Below are positions 7,768 to 17,295 of a DNA stretch of 64,000 nt, piece after piece. Below the pieces are notes generated by a model that was not told the origin of the DNA, ran no database searches, and worked only from the letters and a program-made list of their open reading frames with translations. Position numbers and translations under genes: made by a program. Source of the DNA: JAAZGD01 sp964489555. Its GTDB lineage: Bacteria; Bacillota; Clostridia; Peptostreptococcales; Anaerovoracaceae. Location of the stretch: contig CAZAZF010000009.1 of the NCBI GenBank assembly GCA_964489555.1, forward strand, positions 7,157 to 71,156, written 5' to 3'. The stretch's first letter is position 1. Each line of letters opens with the position of its first letter.

Positions 7768-10377
7768 ATGAGAAATACCATGAAAAAAAGAGGAATTCGT
7801 GTAGTTACCATGGTGGTGATGATGCTTACCCTGTTGAGCACCTCCTTTGGCGTCCCAACCATAACTTCCGCCGCCACTCCAACCGACATACAGGATCACT
7901 GGGCCTCTACTTACATTATCCGCGGAATCCAGCTGGGGTTCATTAACGGATATCCTGACGGCACTTTTTTACCGGACAAGCCGGTAAGCCGGGCTGAATT
8001 CGCCAAAATGATGAATGCCGCCCTAGGAAACACGAGTACCGCCACCACCTCTTTCTCCGATGTGCCGATTTTTGAATGGTTTTATCAGGATGTAAGCAAG
8101 GCGGTAGCCGCCACCTATGTGGCTGGATATGACGACGGTACCTTTCTTCCCAATAAGGCCATATCCCGACAAGAAGCCGCTGTTATGATTGCCCGGATTG
8201 TGCCTTCTTATGGTGCAACTTCTAATCTCTCCGTCTACTCGGATGGCAATCGGGTGGCGGACTGGGCCGCAGAATATGTACGCAAAGTGGTAGGAAAAGG
8301 CTATCTGGGAGCCTATGACGACGGATTGCTCCACCCGGAAGACAGCCTGACCCGAGCCCAAACCGCAAAAATCATATGTAGTATTCTGGACAAGGAAACC
8401 ATCGTTAAGAATTTTGCTACCATCAAGGACGATGAAACCATAAAGAAGAACACTTTGTACACCAATACCGTAACCCTTTCTAAAGATTTGGGCGAGGGAG
8501 AAGTAGATTTTAGCAACTGCACCCTTTTGGGCGGCCTGATAGTCAGCGGCGGCGGATCCAATACCGTTACCATCGAAAATAGCCGGGTGTCCTTCGTGAC
8601 CATCAACAAAGACGATACCATAGTTCGAATTTTGGCCAAGGGGGCTACTACCATTCCCAGAACCACCTCTCACGAAAAAGCCCTTTTGGAAACCAAGTCT
8701 CTGGCTGGAGGAGTTTTTGGGACCGGTTTTGCCTCCGTAGATGTACGCGGCGGTTCCGACACCACCTTCACCGGATACTTCCCACTGGTTCATCTTGTCG
8801 GGAGCAAAGCCGTTGCCCGTTTAGACGGTTGCTCCTTTGAACGTTTGGTAGTATCTTCTGGTGCGAAAAATTCGGAGATTTACTTGGACAGCCGTTCTTT
8901 GATTAACACAACCGACGTTAACGCCATCGCTTCTTTCCATGGTGCAGGAACTATTAAACAAATGAATGCCAATGTCAGTGGCATCACCTATGAAATAAAA
9001 CCGGATAAATGGACCCTTGCCAATGGCGTGACCGCTCCCACCGAAGAAAACCCCGATGTGCGGGCCACCTTTTCCCCCGCCAACGGGAATACCAACATCG
9101 CCTTAACGGTGAAACCCACCATCTCCTTCCTGACGGAGATTGAAACCTATGCCGGAGACGCCATCACCGCCACCTATTTGAAAAACAATCTGGTGTTCCG
9201 AAAAGGCTCTGCCTCTGGCTCGGATGTAACCTTTACCGCGGCCTTAAGTAGCAACAAGCGAGTCATCACCGTGACTCCCTCCGCCAACCTGGAGTCCAAT
9301 CAATCTTACTACCTAGGATTCGCAACGAATAAGTTCCGAGCCGTCAGTAGCGAAGAAACCATCCCTGCCAAGAGTGTGGTATTCACCACCGTGAACACTA
9401 CACCCACTGTCAGCTTCAGCCCGGCCAATGGAGCAGTACAAGTTCCCACAACGGCGGCCTTAAAGGTGACTTTCTCAGATATCATATATACTGCTTCCGG
9501 AACGGCGCCAAACAGTCAATACTTAACGGACAACATTCAAGTAGTTAAGGTTTCGGGAGGAAGTAGCATAACCAGTGGCGCTTCCATTTCTGGAAATGTA
9601 GTTACCATACCAGCTCCCACAACAGGTTGGGAAAACGGGGTTTCCTATCGCATTACCGTAATGGGCTCCGCTTTTAAAAACGCAGCCGGCGTATATGTGC
9701 CTCAAAGCAGCGTCACTTTTATCACGGGAACCCAGGCACCTGTTCTTACAATATCAGGTTCTACGCCTTCTTTCGATAGAGTGGTTGTAACCGCCGGCTC
9801 CTCGATTTCCGGCACAGCCTATTTCGTGGCCACTACAAACGGAGCCATCCCCTCGGTTGCCCAAATAAAAGCGGGGCAAGACGCCACAGGTAGTCCCGTC
9901 AGCCGAACTTCAGGAACCATTACCGGAGAGTCTTCATTTACCTTGGGCTCTCTGGTTCCCAACACATCCTACACCATTTATGGAGTGGCCTCAGCCAATG
10001 GAAAGGATTCTTCCGTGGTCTTTGATTCTACTACCACCCCTTGGCCAGATGCGGTTTTAAACACATGGAGCTATGAATACACCACTTCCGGAAGTTCAAT
10101 CGGACCGGTTACCGGTACTTTAATCCTCTCGTCCTCTTCACTGACCTTGGGAGTCTCCGGGGATGTAGATAGCATTTCCTTTACTGCTACCGCTCCCAGT
10201 GGAACCTTAATGACCTTTGGGGGAGGGGCAATCGGCTCCGGAGAGGATAGAACTACCGCTAACGTCTCATTGGCAGGAACCCCTCCCGGAAGCAGTGTTG
10301 CAATCACTCTCACAGTTTCAGGCGCTTCCCTTACATCGAAAACCTACAACTTAGTCTTAACAAAAAATAGCTTGTAA
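7768..10377 (+). CDS. SLH surface protein with Big_5-like domains
   Basis: 869 residues from ATG 7768, chosen for GGGAGGAAG seven bases upstream; an in-frame ATG at 7744 overlaps the cyclase stop and lacks such a site. A signal peptide is followed by three clear SLH modules (about 38-210): DHWASTYIIRGIQLGFINGYPDGTFLP, then ...VAGYDDGTFLPNKAISRQEA, then ...YLGAYDDGLLHPEDSLTRAQT. Residues about 220-420 show short beta repeats of beta-helix type (FSNCTLLGGLIVSGGG...). Two SbsA-type Ig-like (Big_5) domains begin at FSPANGNTNIAL and FSPANGAVQVP. Further beta domains follow to the end. It is a wall-anchored surface protein of unknown ligand, convergent with the giant gene (28-bp gap). Confidence 0.88.
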   Translation: MRNTMKKRGIRVVTMVVMMLTLLSTSFGVPTITSAATPTDIQDHWASTYIIRGIQLGFINGYPDGTFLPDKPVSRAEFAKMMNAALGNTSTATTSFSDVPIFEWFYQDVSKAVAATYVAGYDDGTFLPNKAISRQEAAVMIARIVPSYGATSNLSVYSDGNRVADWAAEYVRKVVGKGYLGAYDDGLLHPEDSLTRAQTAKIICSILDKETIVKNFATIKDDETIKKNTLYTNTVTLSKDLGEGEVDFSNCTLLGGLIVSGGGSNTVTIENSRVSFVTINKDDTIVRILAKGATTIPRTTSHEKALLETKSLAGGVFGTGFASVDVRGGSDTTFTGYFPLVHLVGSKAVARLDGCSFERLVVSSGAKNSEIYLDSRSLINTTDVNAIASFHGAGTIKQMNANVSGITYEIKPDKWTLANGVTAPTEENPDVRATFSPANGNTNIALTVKPTISFLTEIETYAGDAITATYLKNNLVFRKGSASGSDVTFTAALSSNKRVITVTPSANLESNQSYYLGFATNKFRAVSSEETIPAKSVVFTTVNTTPTVSFSPANGAVQVPTTAALKVTFSDIIYTASGTAPNSQYLTDNIQVVKVSGGSSITSGASISGNVVTIPAPTTGWENGVSYRITVMGSAFKNAAGVYVPQSSVTFITGTQAPVLTISGSTPSFDRVVVTAGSSISGTAYFVATTNGAIPSVAQIKAGQDATGSPVSRTSGTITGESSFTLGSLVPNTSYTIYGVASANGKDSSVVFDSTTTPWPDAVLNTWSYEYTTSGSSIGPVTGTLILSSSSLTLGVSGDVDSISFTATAPSGTLMTFGGGAIGSGEDRTTANVSLAGTPPGSSVAITLTVSGASLTSKTYNLVLTKNSL

Positions 10378-10405
10378 CTCTATGCCCCAGCTCTTGCCTA
10401 AATAT

Positions 10406-13400
10406 TCAATACAGCCGATGAAGGCGGAGTCGGGGGAGCACCTTTTCCACTTGGAAAGAGTAGGTGTCCAGTCCCGTTCCCCATTCATCCCGTACGGTAC
10501 ATACCACTTGATATTGTCCTTCTTTCGCAAACTCCGGCAGCGCAGGGGTCCATACCTTCGGGTAGACTCCTGAACTGCCGGCTTTGATTTCTTCTTCTAA
10601 AAAGACCGCCAGCAACTCTCCTTCCCGATAGACTTCTGTGGTAAGGGACAAATCGTCCTTCTCCACATCATCCACACCAATGCGGAATCCATACCGGTCC
10701 CCGTAGGCCACGCTGGATAATACAACTTCACTCTCTTCCCACACAGCGGGAAGAATTTCCGTTATCCACGGAGCCTCCCCTCCCCCTTCAATATAGAAGG
10801 TGAAGGAAACCACATTGGAAAGCAAGTCATAGTCGGGGAATCCTTTTGGATGGCCTTCTTCATCCAAAGGTGTAGAGAGCCGGGAGGTGTTGTCTTCCTG
10901 CCAGTGCTGCACTTGATACTTTCCGTCCAAATAGAACCGGTGGATGGGTTGATCCAGCACCTTCCCATGGGAAGGGTGAAGGTCGTCTTCAAAAGGCTGA
11001 TGCATGTAACGCCAATACTCTCTGCGGGAAGGGTCTTCTTCATAATCCAAGTAATGAATCTGATAGTCCACCCGCTCTCCCTTTTGGTATACCAGTTTTG
11101 AAGGTTCCGGTACGGGCTCCACCGAAACCACTGGTGTTGAGGTATCCAAATGATGGGGTTCCCACTTCTGAAGAAAGTCCTCCGGTCCCGCCGGCAATTC
11201 TGCTGCCATCACCTTTTTTCCATCCCGCATGGTGTACAGTTGAAAATCTTTTAAATAGATTTGCCCTTCTTCAGGAACACGAAAGATTAATTTTGTCTCC
11301 CCGTTATAATAGTCGTTCTCAATAAACAGCGTTCTCCCGGAATCCCTTGGACTTCCTTCGTAAAAATACCCTCCCTCCTCATGGGCAAGAGGGACTCGTT
11401 CCACCTGATAAAAGTCTCCCTCCATGAAGTCCCCCCAGGAACCGTTGTAGGCCCGGGCCTTTTCTTGAATGTGCTGGGTGCCGGTTAAAGTCCCCAGATG
11501 AACTCTCCATTCTCTAGGGATTTGATAAGGCACGGTACCGTTTTGACAAATGCCATAGCAAATCCATTGGTATCCCCGTTGATTCCAGGTCCAGGTCACG
11601 TTCCAACTGTTTCGGGAAGAGTAGGACGGACTGGATCTTATTAGGATGCGTGGGTCCAGGGCAATGGCTTCGTCTGGAACCGTCAGGGTGAAAAGGCGAT
11701 AGTCGTTGTTGCTGCTGTCCCGAAGCATCCGAGAATCGGGGATGGTATGAAAATCTGTATAGACATTTTCTCCGGGAAACCCCCGATAGGCCATCACCGG
11801 ATATGGGGTTTTCAGGGTACCCTTCACATGAAGAAATCCATCCTTCTCCCTGGTTGTTTTGGGCAAGGAGGATGCTTCCTCTCCCAAAGACCCCTTCACA
11901 AAAGTCACCCGAAGATTGTCCAGATATACCCAGGCCGCCAAAGGCAAAGTGCCGTAATCCACCGTACTGACCTGAAGTATATTTTCACCTTCCGGCAAAA
12001 AACCGGATCCGGTGTAATGGCCCTGCTTGCCGGTGATGCCCGGTACCCGGTCCCAGGGAATGCCGTTAAGGGTGATTTGAGAATTGGCCCAAGCCTTGGC
12101 TCCAATATCAAACTCAAAGGACAACAGGGCTTTTTCTCCTTCCGGCACGGTAAAGGAGATGGTGTTCGCTGAGGAGAATACCCGATTGGGCAAGCTGGTT
12201 TTTCCGCTGTAGAGATTGGCTCCTTTCCATTTCCCGTCAGCCATCAGCGACGGCGAAAAAGTGAAGAACTCATTGCTCTGGCTATCGTTGAAATCTTCCT
12301 CTTCTATGCGGGTGACGTAATAGGACCGGTCCAACAAGTCTTGCTCCGGTTCCCGACTGGTGGTGGTAAATTCATAGGATAAGGGCAGTTGGGCCTCGTC
12401 GGGAAGTCCTTTCACCCGGTATTCGTAAAAGTAGGTTTCATTGGGGTTAAGCTGATAGGTTCGTTGCAAAGTTCCCGGCTGCCCGGAAGCTTTCAGAGAT
12501 ACCGCCTTTTGGTATGTCCCTTGGCCTTCCGCCACCTGGTCCGCTATGTTCTGATATTCCTCCGGTTGGGAAGGATTTTCCGGGAAAAACAAATGGGTAT
12601 CCCCAGATCCCCGACTTACCATCCGGTTTAACACCTCTTCCAGACTTTGATACCGTAATCGGACTTTTCCAATCAGCCCGTTCATGGAAGTGGAGGGATG
12701 AATCTCCGTGGTGTCTCCGTTATAGGAGTAGGTAGTGGCAATCATGGAGTGGGCAAATCTGCCGTATTCCCCCGCGGCTCCAAATGCAAACTCCGTACTT
12801 TGAGGTCCGTAAGATGCGGTGCCATGAGTCAGGTTGAATGTGCATAAGTAGGCCATTTCTGTATAGTAACTCATAACACTGCCCCCTCCCCAAAGACCTG
12901 CCCACATAGCCCCGGTCTGAACGTACACCAAATCTCCCGATTGCATGGAAAACATAGGATACCGGGCATCGGTACGAAATCCATTGGATGAGCTCATGTA
13001 GGCAGAGAGATGGGTATCATTGTCCACTCCCCACAAACCGGTATAGTTATAATAGGTGGTAGAACCCTTCCCCTCCCAGGAAGCGGTAAGGTAAGATACT
13101 CTTCCATCTTCCCGAAAGGCGGGGGTTACGCTGAAGGAGCGTTCCGTATTCCATCCGGATATGGTTTTCACCAGATAATTGTCCCGATCATAAACCCGAA
13201 CGGCGCTGGTGTTGTTCACCCCGATTAACATCATCCCCCGGGCATCTATGGCCAGGCATTGATAGGAAGCGTTTACCCCATCGGACTCCGGCAGCGGCAA
13301 AATGCTGAAGGTAAAAGCTTCCGTGGCCATATCAAAGGTCCCCCGATATAGCCTGAGGGGAGAAGGATGGTATAGGAATTGAATCTTTCCATCTAGCTCT

Positions 13401-15868
13401 GCCGTAAAGCCGGATACATTTCCCGAAAAAACAGTGCGGACTTCTCCCGTGCCGGTATTTATGGCCTGGAGTCCCTGGGCCGTAAAGGTGTACAGATTCT
13501 TTCCTTGATAGGGGTCCAAATAGTTGTTTTCTCCCAGGGTATATGGAAGGGTGGTTAGCAAGGTGCCGTTGTCTTTGGTCAGCACCAGCGTTTTTCCTCC
13601 ATACCGGAAGAACAAATACCGTTGCTGATTGTCATGGGCAAAGCTGTCCCCATATCCCGGAGCCATGGGCAGAACATCCTCTGTAATGGAAAAGGTCCAG
13701 TTCACTTCACCGGTCTCCCCCTGAAGAGAAGTGATGATATAGGGCATTTCCGGCCAATAATCGTTGGTGCCGGTAGCCCAGGTTCCGTTGATGGTATAAA
13801 AGTTTTCTTCGTCCACGGAAAACCATTTGCTTTCCAAAAAAGTTTCACCACCCCGGTATCCGAAGGGCAGGGCCGCAACCGCTCCGTCGTAATATCCGCG
13901 GATTCCGCTGTCGGTAATATTGGGGGGAAGAGAAAGAATTTGAACTTGTCCATCCAACTCCTTTTCTAAAAGCAGCCGATTCAAATAGTTCTGATTTTGC
14001 AGCAGTTGCTGCTTTTCTTCTTTATTGGCCGCAATCAGCAGCAATTTGGCGATCCGGAAGGAAAGAGGTTCTCCCCGAATTTGAGGCGCAATATTTACCA
14101 CATGGGAAACCCCTTCCACCATGGATTCTTTGTAGTCCGCGGCCGTTATATATTCCGGCAGGGTTTCTTCCACCCACCGGTCCTTTAGCTCCAATCGAAT
14201 GGATACCTGCCCCACTCCATCTTTGAAAAACCCTATTTTCTTTCCCGTTCCGAAAGAATAGTCTTCGTAGCCGGGAAGCAGGGCCCCATCCGTTTCTCCC
14301 GTTCCTTGTGAGTTTCCTGCTCCATCAAAGAGGTGAACCTTCCAACTGCGTTCCAATTGGTCTCCATCGGTGATGGATAAATCCTCTACGGTGATTTCCC
14401 CTTGGTTGGTGCCCGCCTTTCTTAGGAATTCCGTGGGCAGACGCAGCCGTCCTTCCGGGGGCAGGTCCGGAGCCACCATAAAATCATGGAAGACCTCATG
14501 GGACTCTCCCCGGCTGTCCCTGGCATATACCCTATATTGAAACTCTTCTTCCCCGGTGTTTTTCGTGAGAAAAGGAAGCTGTACTCTGAGATAGTATGAA
14601 TCCTGTTGAACCTGCTCAATGGGACGGGTTTTGATGGACTCACTATTTTCCAACTCATTCTCTCCGCCCTCTATGCGGTGCACCAAGCGAACCACTTCCC
14701 CATTGCTCTTCCGGTACACTTCCACCCATAACTCCGTCAGCGAGTAGGAGGGATGGGTGGCTACGGAGATATATACCATCTGCTTTCGATTTTCCTTCTG
14801 GATCCCTCCCAGCTGAGCCATAATATAGGGGGTGGCTTTTACTTCAATGGACTTGGTGTCCGTCCAAATCTGACCGCCTTCTCCCGTAATTTTTAAAGTT
14901 ACCGGGTAGGTGCCCCTTTGGGGAAAGAGAATGTCCGCCGTCGTAGAATCCTTTCGATGGACCGTGGCGGCACCTCCCGGCAAAAAGGAATTGGAGGCCA
15001 GCCCTTCCTGATACATGCGATAAGCCGTATACCCTTCTCCGTCTACCGTAAAATGAGACTGGTCCCAGGCCTCTGCCGGATGCCCTTCAAAGGTTTCTTC
15101 CGGAAGGGACAAAATGGCCTCCCCCGTAATGATCGGTTCCGGCTCTTCCGGAGGCGGTTCCTCCGATTGCTCTTCCTGCACTAATGTGTAGGTGAAAACC
15201 AGGGGGATAAAATAGAGATAGCCTTCTACTTGGGGGTTGTAATTCTCCGATACGGGATCCATCAGATTCATGGCCTGGATGATTTCAGGAGAAGGGGTTC
15301 CCAATAGCTGAAGGATGGCTTCTTTCCCTTCTTGTCCAAAAGCCAGCTGCTCCTTTACATCATAGGTCGTTCCTCCCGGAGATTGAAGGGTCATGGCCAG
15401 ATGAATCCCTATGGTACCCGACCCCGAATCGTAAGGAGTTGCCGGAGAAGCGGTCAATCCTGTCACTCCGTAATCATAATAAATCCGCAGGTAGCTGTCC
15501 CGGTCCCATGCGGCTTGGTGGTTCCAATGATACCGAACCGAATCGGAGAAATCAAAGTATCCGGATTCCCCGGGAGAAGCGGAAGGTCGAAAAGGAGAAG
15601 CCCCTACGGCAAGGGCTTCTTTTGGCAAGGTGTATGTTGCTTCATAGGAAATAGAGCTGCCCGGTGCCCAGTCTTGTTGCCACTCACCGGCACTGTTCTT
15701 CCATACAAAAACCACCCCGGTATCCAGTCGATGATGCACCACTTCTACTGTGGCTCCATGAGCTGCAGGAAGCGCCGGCCAGAATGTAAATCCCATAAGA
15801 AGAACCATGATTCCTGCCAGGAGTTTTCTTTTCCCCCTTGTCCTACTTGTCCTGGTTGCCCATTTCAT
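10406..15868 (-). CDS. Giant secreted beta-rich protein (1820 aa)
   Basis: The signal peptide is clear (KRKLLAGIMVLLMGFTFWPALPAAHGA). No SLH module, LPXTG motif or transmembrane anchor is visible. A PKD/Ig-like stretch lies near 245-345. The middle (about 620-1050) has repeated strand-turn units with W, Y and G (WSFSITEDV..., YLFFRYGGKTLVL..., LYRGTFDMATEAF) suggesting a beta-propeller, and jelly-roll-like parts follow. I do not recognise the family. Its start lies 12 bases after the stop of an SLH gene on the same strand, so the pair is probably one operon in which the SLH protein may hold or present the large one. Confidence 0.75.
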   Translation of the reverse strand: MKWATRTSRTRGKRKLLAGIMVLLMGFTFWPALPAAHGATVEVVHHRLDTGVVFVWKNSAGEWQQDWAPGSSISYEATYTLPKEALAVGASPFRPSASPGESGYFDFSDSVRYHWNHQAAWDRDSYLRIYYDYGVTGLTASPATPYDSGSGTIGIHLAMTLQSPGGTTYDVKEQLAFGQEGKEAILQLLGTPSPEIIQAMNLMDPVSENYNPQVEGYLYFIPLVFTYTLVQEEQSEEPPPEEPEPIITGEAILSLPEETFEGHPAEAWDQSHFTVDGEGYTAYRMYQEGLASNSFLPGGAATVHRKDSTTADILFPQRGTYPVTLKITGEGGQIWTDTKSIEVKATPYIMAQLGGIQKENRKQMVYISVATHPSYSLTELWVEVYRKSNGEVVRLVHRIEGGENELENSESIKTRPIEQVQQDSYYLRVQLPFLTKNTGEEEFQYRVYARDSRGESHEVFHDFMVAPDLPPEGRLRLPTEFLRKAGTNQGEITVEDLSITDGDQLERSWKVHLFDGAGNSQGTGETDGALLPGYEDYSFGTGKKIGFFKDGVGQVSIRLELKDRWVEETLPEYITAADYKESMVEGVSHVVNIAPQIRGEPLSFRIAKLLLIAANKEEKQQLLQNQNYLNRLLLEKELDGQVQILSLPPNITDSGIRGYYDGAVAALPFGYRGGETFLESKWFSVDEENFYTINGTWATGTNDYWPEMPYIITSLQGETGEVNWTFSITEDVLPMAPGYGDSFAHDNQQRYLFFRYGGKTLVLTKDNGTLLTTLPYTLGENNYLDPYQGKNLYTFTAQGLQAINTGTGEVRTVFSGNVSGFTAELDGKIQFLYHPSPLRLYRGTFDMATEAFTFSILPLPESDGVNASYQCLAIDARGMMLIGVNNTSAVRVYDRDNYLVKTISGWNTERSFSVTPAFREDGRVSYLTASWEGKGSTTYYNYTGLWGVDNDTHLSAYMSSSNGFRTDARYPMFSMQSGDLVYVQTGAMWAGLWGGGSVMSYYTEMAYLCTFNLTHGTASYGPQSTEFAFGAAGEYGRFAHSMIATTYSYNGDTTEIHPSTSMNGLIGKVRLRYQSLEEVLNRMVSRGSGDTHLFFPENPSQPEEYQNIADQVAEGQGTYQKAVSLKASGQPGTLQRTYQLNPNETYFYEYRVKGLPDEAQLPLSYEFTTTSREPEQDLLDRSYYVTRIEEEDFNDSQSNEFFTFSPSLMADGKWKGANLYSGKTSLPNRVFSSANTISFTVPEGEKALLSFEFDIGAKAWANSQITLNGIPWDRVPGITGKQGHYTGSGFLPEGENILQVSTVDYGTLPLAAWVYLDNLRVTFVKGSLGEEASSLPKTTREKDGFLHVKGTLKTPYPVMAYRGFPGENVYTDFHTIPDSRMLRDSSNNDYRLFTLTVPDEAIALDPRILIRSSPSYSSRNSWNVTWTWNQRGYQWICYGICQNGTVPYQIPREWRVHLGTLTGTQHIQEKARAYNGSWGDFMEGDFYQVERVPLAHEEGGYFYEGSPRDSGRTLFIENDYYNGETKLIFRVPEEGQIYLKDFQLYTMRDGKKVMAAELPAGPEDFLQKWEPHHLDTSTPVVSVEPVPEPSKLVYQKGERVDYQIHYLDYEEDPSRREYWRYMHQPFEDDLHPSHGKVLDQPIHRFYLDGKYQVQHWQEDNTSRLSTPLDEEGHPKGFPDYDLLSNVVSFTFYIEGGGEAPWITEILPAVWEESEVVLSSVAYGDRYGFRIGVDDVEKDDLSLTTEVYREGELLAVFLEEEIKAGSSGVYPKVWTPALPEFAKEGQYQVVCTVRDEWGTGLDTYSFQVEKVLPRLRLHRLY

Positions 15869-15880
15869 ATTGGCCCTCCT

Positions 15881-16963
15881 TTAGAATGGATAGGGAACCA
15901 ACATCATGGTATCGCTGGTCCGGGTGAAATATCCCATATACTCTGCATCGGGAAGAGATGAGCCGGGCGTTGCCCCGGTAACCCAATACAAGGTGGACAA
16001 GGCATCGGAGGTGCGGATGACCCGATAATCTTGAACCAATACCACCACTCGAGCCGGATCTTTGGGAAACACCCGGAACCCTTCCGTACCCCAAGCGTTT
16101 CTCATCCGTTCATACTGGTAGGGATCCTTTTCTTGAATCCACACATATTTCACATCCTTCAGCAAAGGGAGCTCCTCCTTGTTTCGGATGAAATCCTCCA
16201 AGGGGAATATGCTCTCTTCCCGGGGAAGTTCTGGCACCTTTTGAAGCTCTTCTTTTTTCGCCTGGACCAAACGGTCCACTACGGCGGTAGCCTCGGCTCT
16301 GGTTAAACCCCCTTCCGGTCGAAAAGTGCCATCCGGATAACCGGTTATAATACCCCGGTAAAGTCCCAGCACCATGGCATACTCATCGGGGTCATAGGAC
16401 GCTATGTCCCATAGTGTTTCCCGAAGCTGCTGATGGCCGGGAATAGGGCCTTGCGCCAAGGCCTTGCTGGCCATCACCATCATGTCTCTTCGAGAGATGG
16501 GATGAGGCAGAGCTTTGTGGGAAATTCTTCCCTCATGAATATATCCCAGCACCTCCCCCTTCAAATAGTAAGGGAGGGCCCAATGGCTTTCCGGAGCGGA
16601 ACTTTGCCCCGGGTCCTTGCCCCCCTGGGCCAACACCAACATCTTGATAAACTCTCCATAGGTCAATGGATTCTCCGGCCGGAAGGTCCCGTCCGGGTAA
16701 CCGGACAACCATTCTCTTTTCGTTAACCTTTCAATGTAAGAGGCCGCCCAATGGGAGTCGGCAACATCCGGATATACCGCCTCCGCATAAACCGGATTCC
16801 CTGGCATAATGCTGCTACATTGGGGAAGAAGCAATACCATCAAAAACAGCAAAATCACTCTTCCTCCCGGCCTGTATGTTTTTTCCAGACGACGCAGTTT
16901 TTTATGGTTTCTCATAAGCCTTCTCTCTCTTCTTTTCCTCGGGTAGGTTTCCTGTGGAGCCAT
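15881..16963 (-). CDS. SLH domain protein paired with the giant secreted protein
   Basis: 360 residues from ATG 16963 (AGGAAAGG just upstream). An in-frame ATG at 16915 (AGAAGG before it) and a GTG at 16984 are alternatives. A basic N-terminus and hydrophobic segment (VILLFLMVLLLPQCSS) form the export signal; LPQC could also be read as a lipobox. Three SLH modules follow: WLSGYPDGTFRPENPLTYGEF, a weaker middle one, and GIITGYPDGTFRPEGGLTRAEA. The C-terminal 115 residues, beginning near KEELPLLKDVKYVWIQEKDPY, are unrecognised. It is the first gene of a probable two-gene operon. Confidence 0.83.
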   Translation of the reverse strand: MAPQETYPRKRRERRLMRNHKKLRRLEKTYRPGGRVILLFLMVLLLPQCSSIMPGNPVYAEAVYPDVADSHWAASYIERLTKREWLSGYPDGTFRPENPLTYGEFIKMLVLAQGGKDPGQSSAPESHWALPYYLKGEVLGYIHEGRISHKALPHPISRRDMMVMASKALAQGPIPGHQQLRETLWDIASYDPDEYAMVLGLYRGIITGYPDGTFRPEGGLTRAEATAVVDRLVQAKKEELQKVPELPREESIFPLEDFIRNKEELPLLKDVKYVWIQEKDPYQYERMRNAWGTEGFRVFPKDPARVVVLVQDYRVIRTSDALSTLYWVTGATPGSSLPDAEYMGYFTRTSDTMMLVPYPF

Positions 16964-16984
16964 TCTACCTTTCCTCTGTTCCAC

Positions 16985-17245
16985 CCGTCAATTTGCGGAA
17001 AAGCGACAAAAAAAGAGAGGCATAATTACCTCACTCGGTTTCATTTTTTCGTCCTTGTTTATATCAACCGTTACCTAACCGGTCATTTTTGTCAATTGAA
17101 ATAGGTATTTTTTGTGTTTCGTAATCGGTTATTTTTGGCTTTTGAAATCTGCACTTTTTGTATTTCCAAACCCGCTGATTTTGTAACTCGTATCGATTTC
17201 CCCTACTTTTTCTGTTCATTCATTATTAGATCGGAGGCAATAAAA
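16985..17245. other. AT-rich intergenic region with imperfect direct repeat
   Basis: No gene is seen. A 46-base unit at 17080-17125 (begins CGGTCATTTTTGTCAATTGA) is followed directly by a diverged copy at 17126-17171 (begins CGGTTATTTTTGGCTTTTGA). This is probably the promoter and regulatory region of the SLH/giant-protein operon. Confidence 0.45.
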
Positions 17246-17283
17246 AACCGGGGAAGAAGCTAGATGCCTCCCGCCCGGTAAAA
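17246..17283 (-). terminator. Terminator of the SLH-TolC gene
   Basis: On the minus strand ACCGGGCGGGA ... TCCCCGGT is followed by TTTTTATT. It starts 13 bases past the stop at 17296. Confidence 0.7.
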
Positions 17284-17295
17284 ATCCGATATTCT

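Noticed and set aside
15332..15961. 209-residue frame on the plus strand
   Set aside because: It lies fully antisense to the signal-peptide end of the giant secreted protein and its SLH partner, has low-complexity basic composition, and no ribosome-binding site.
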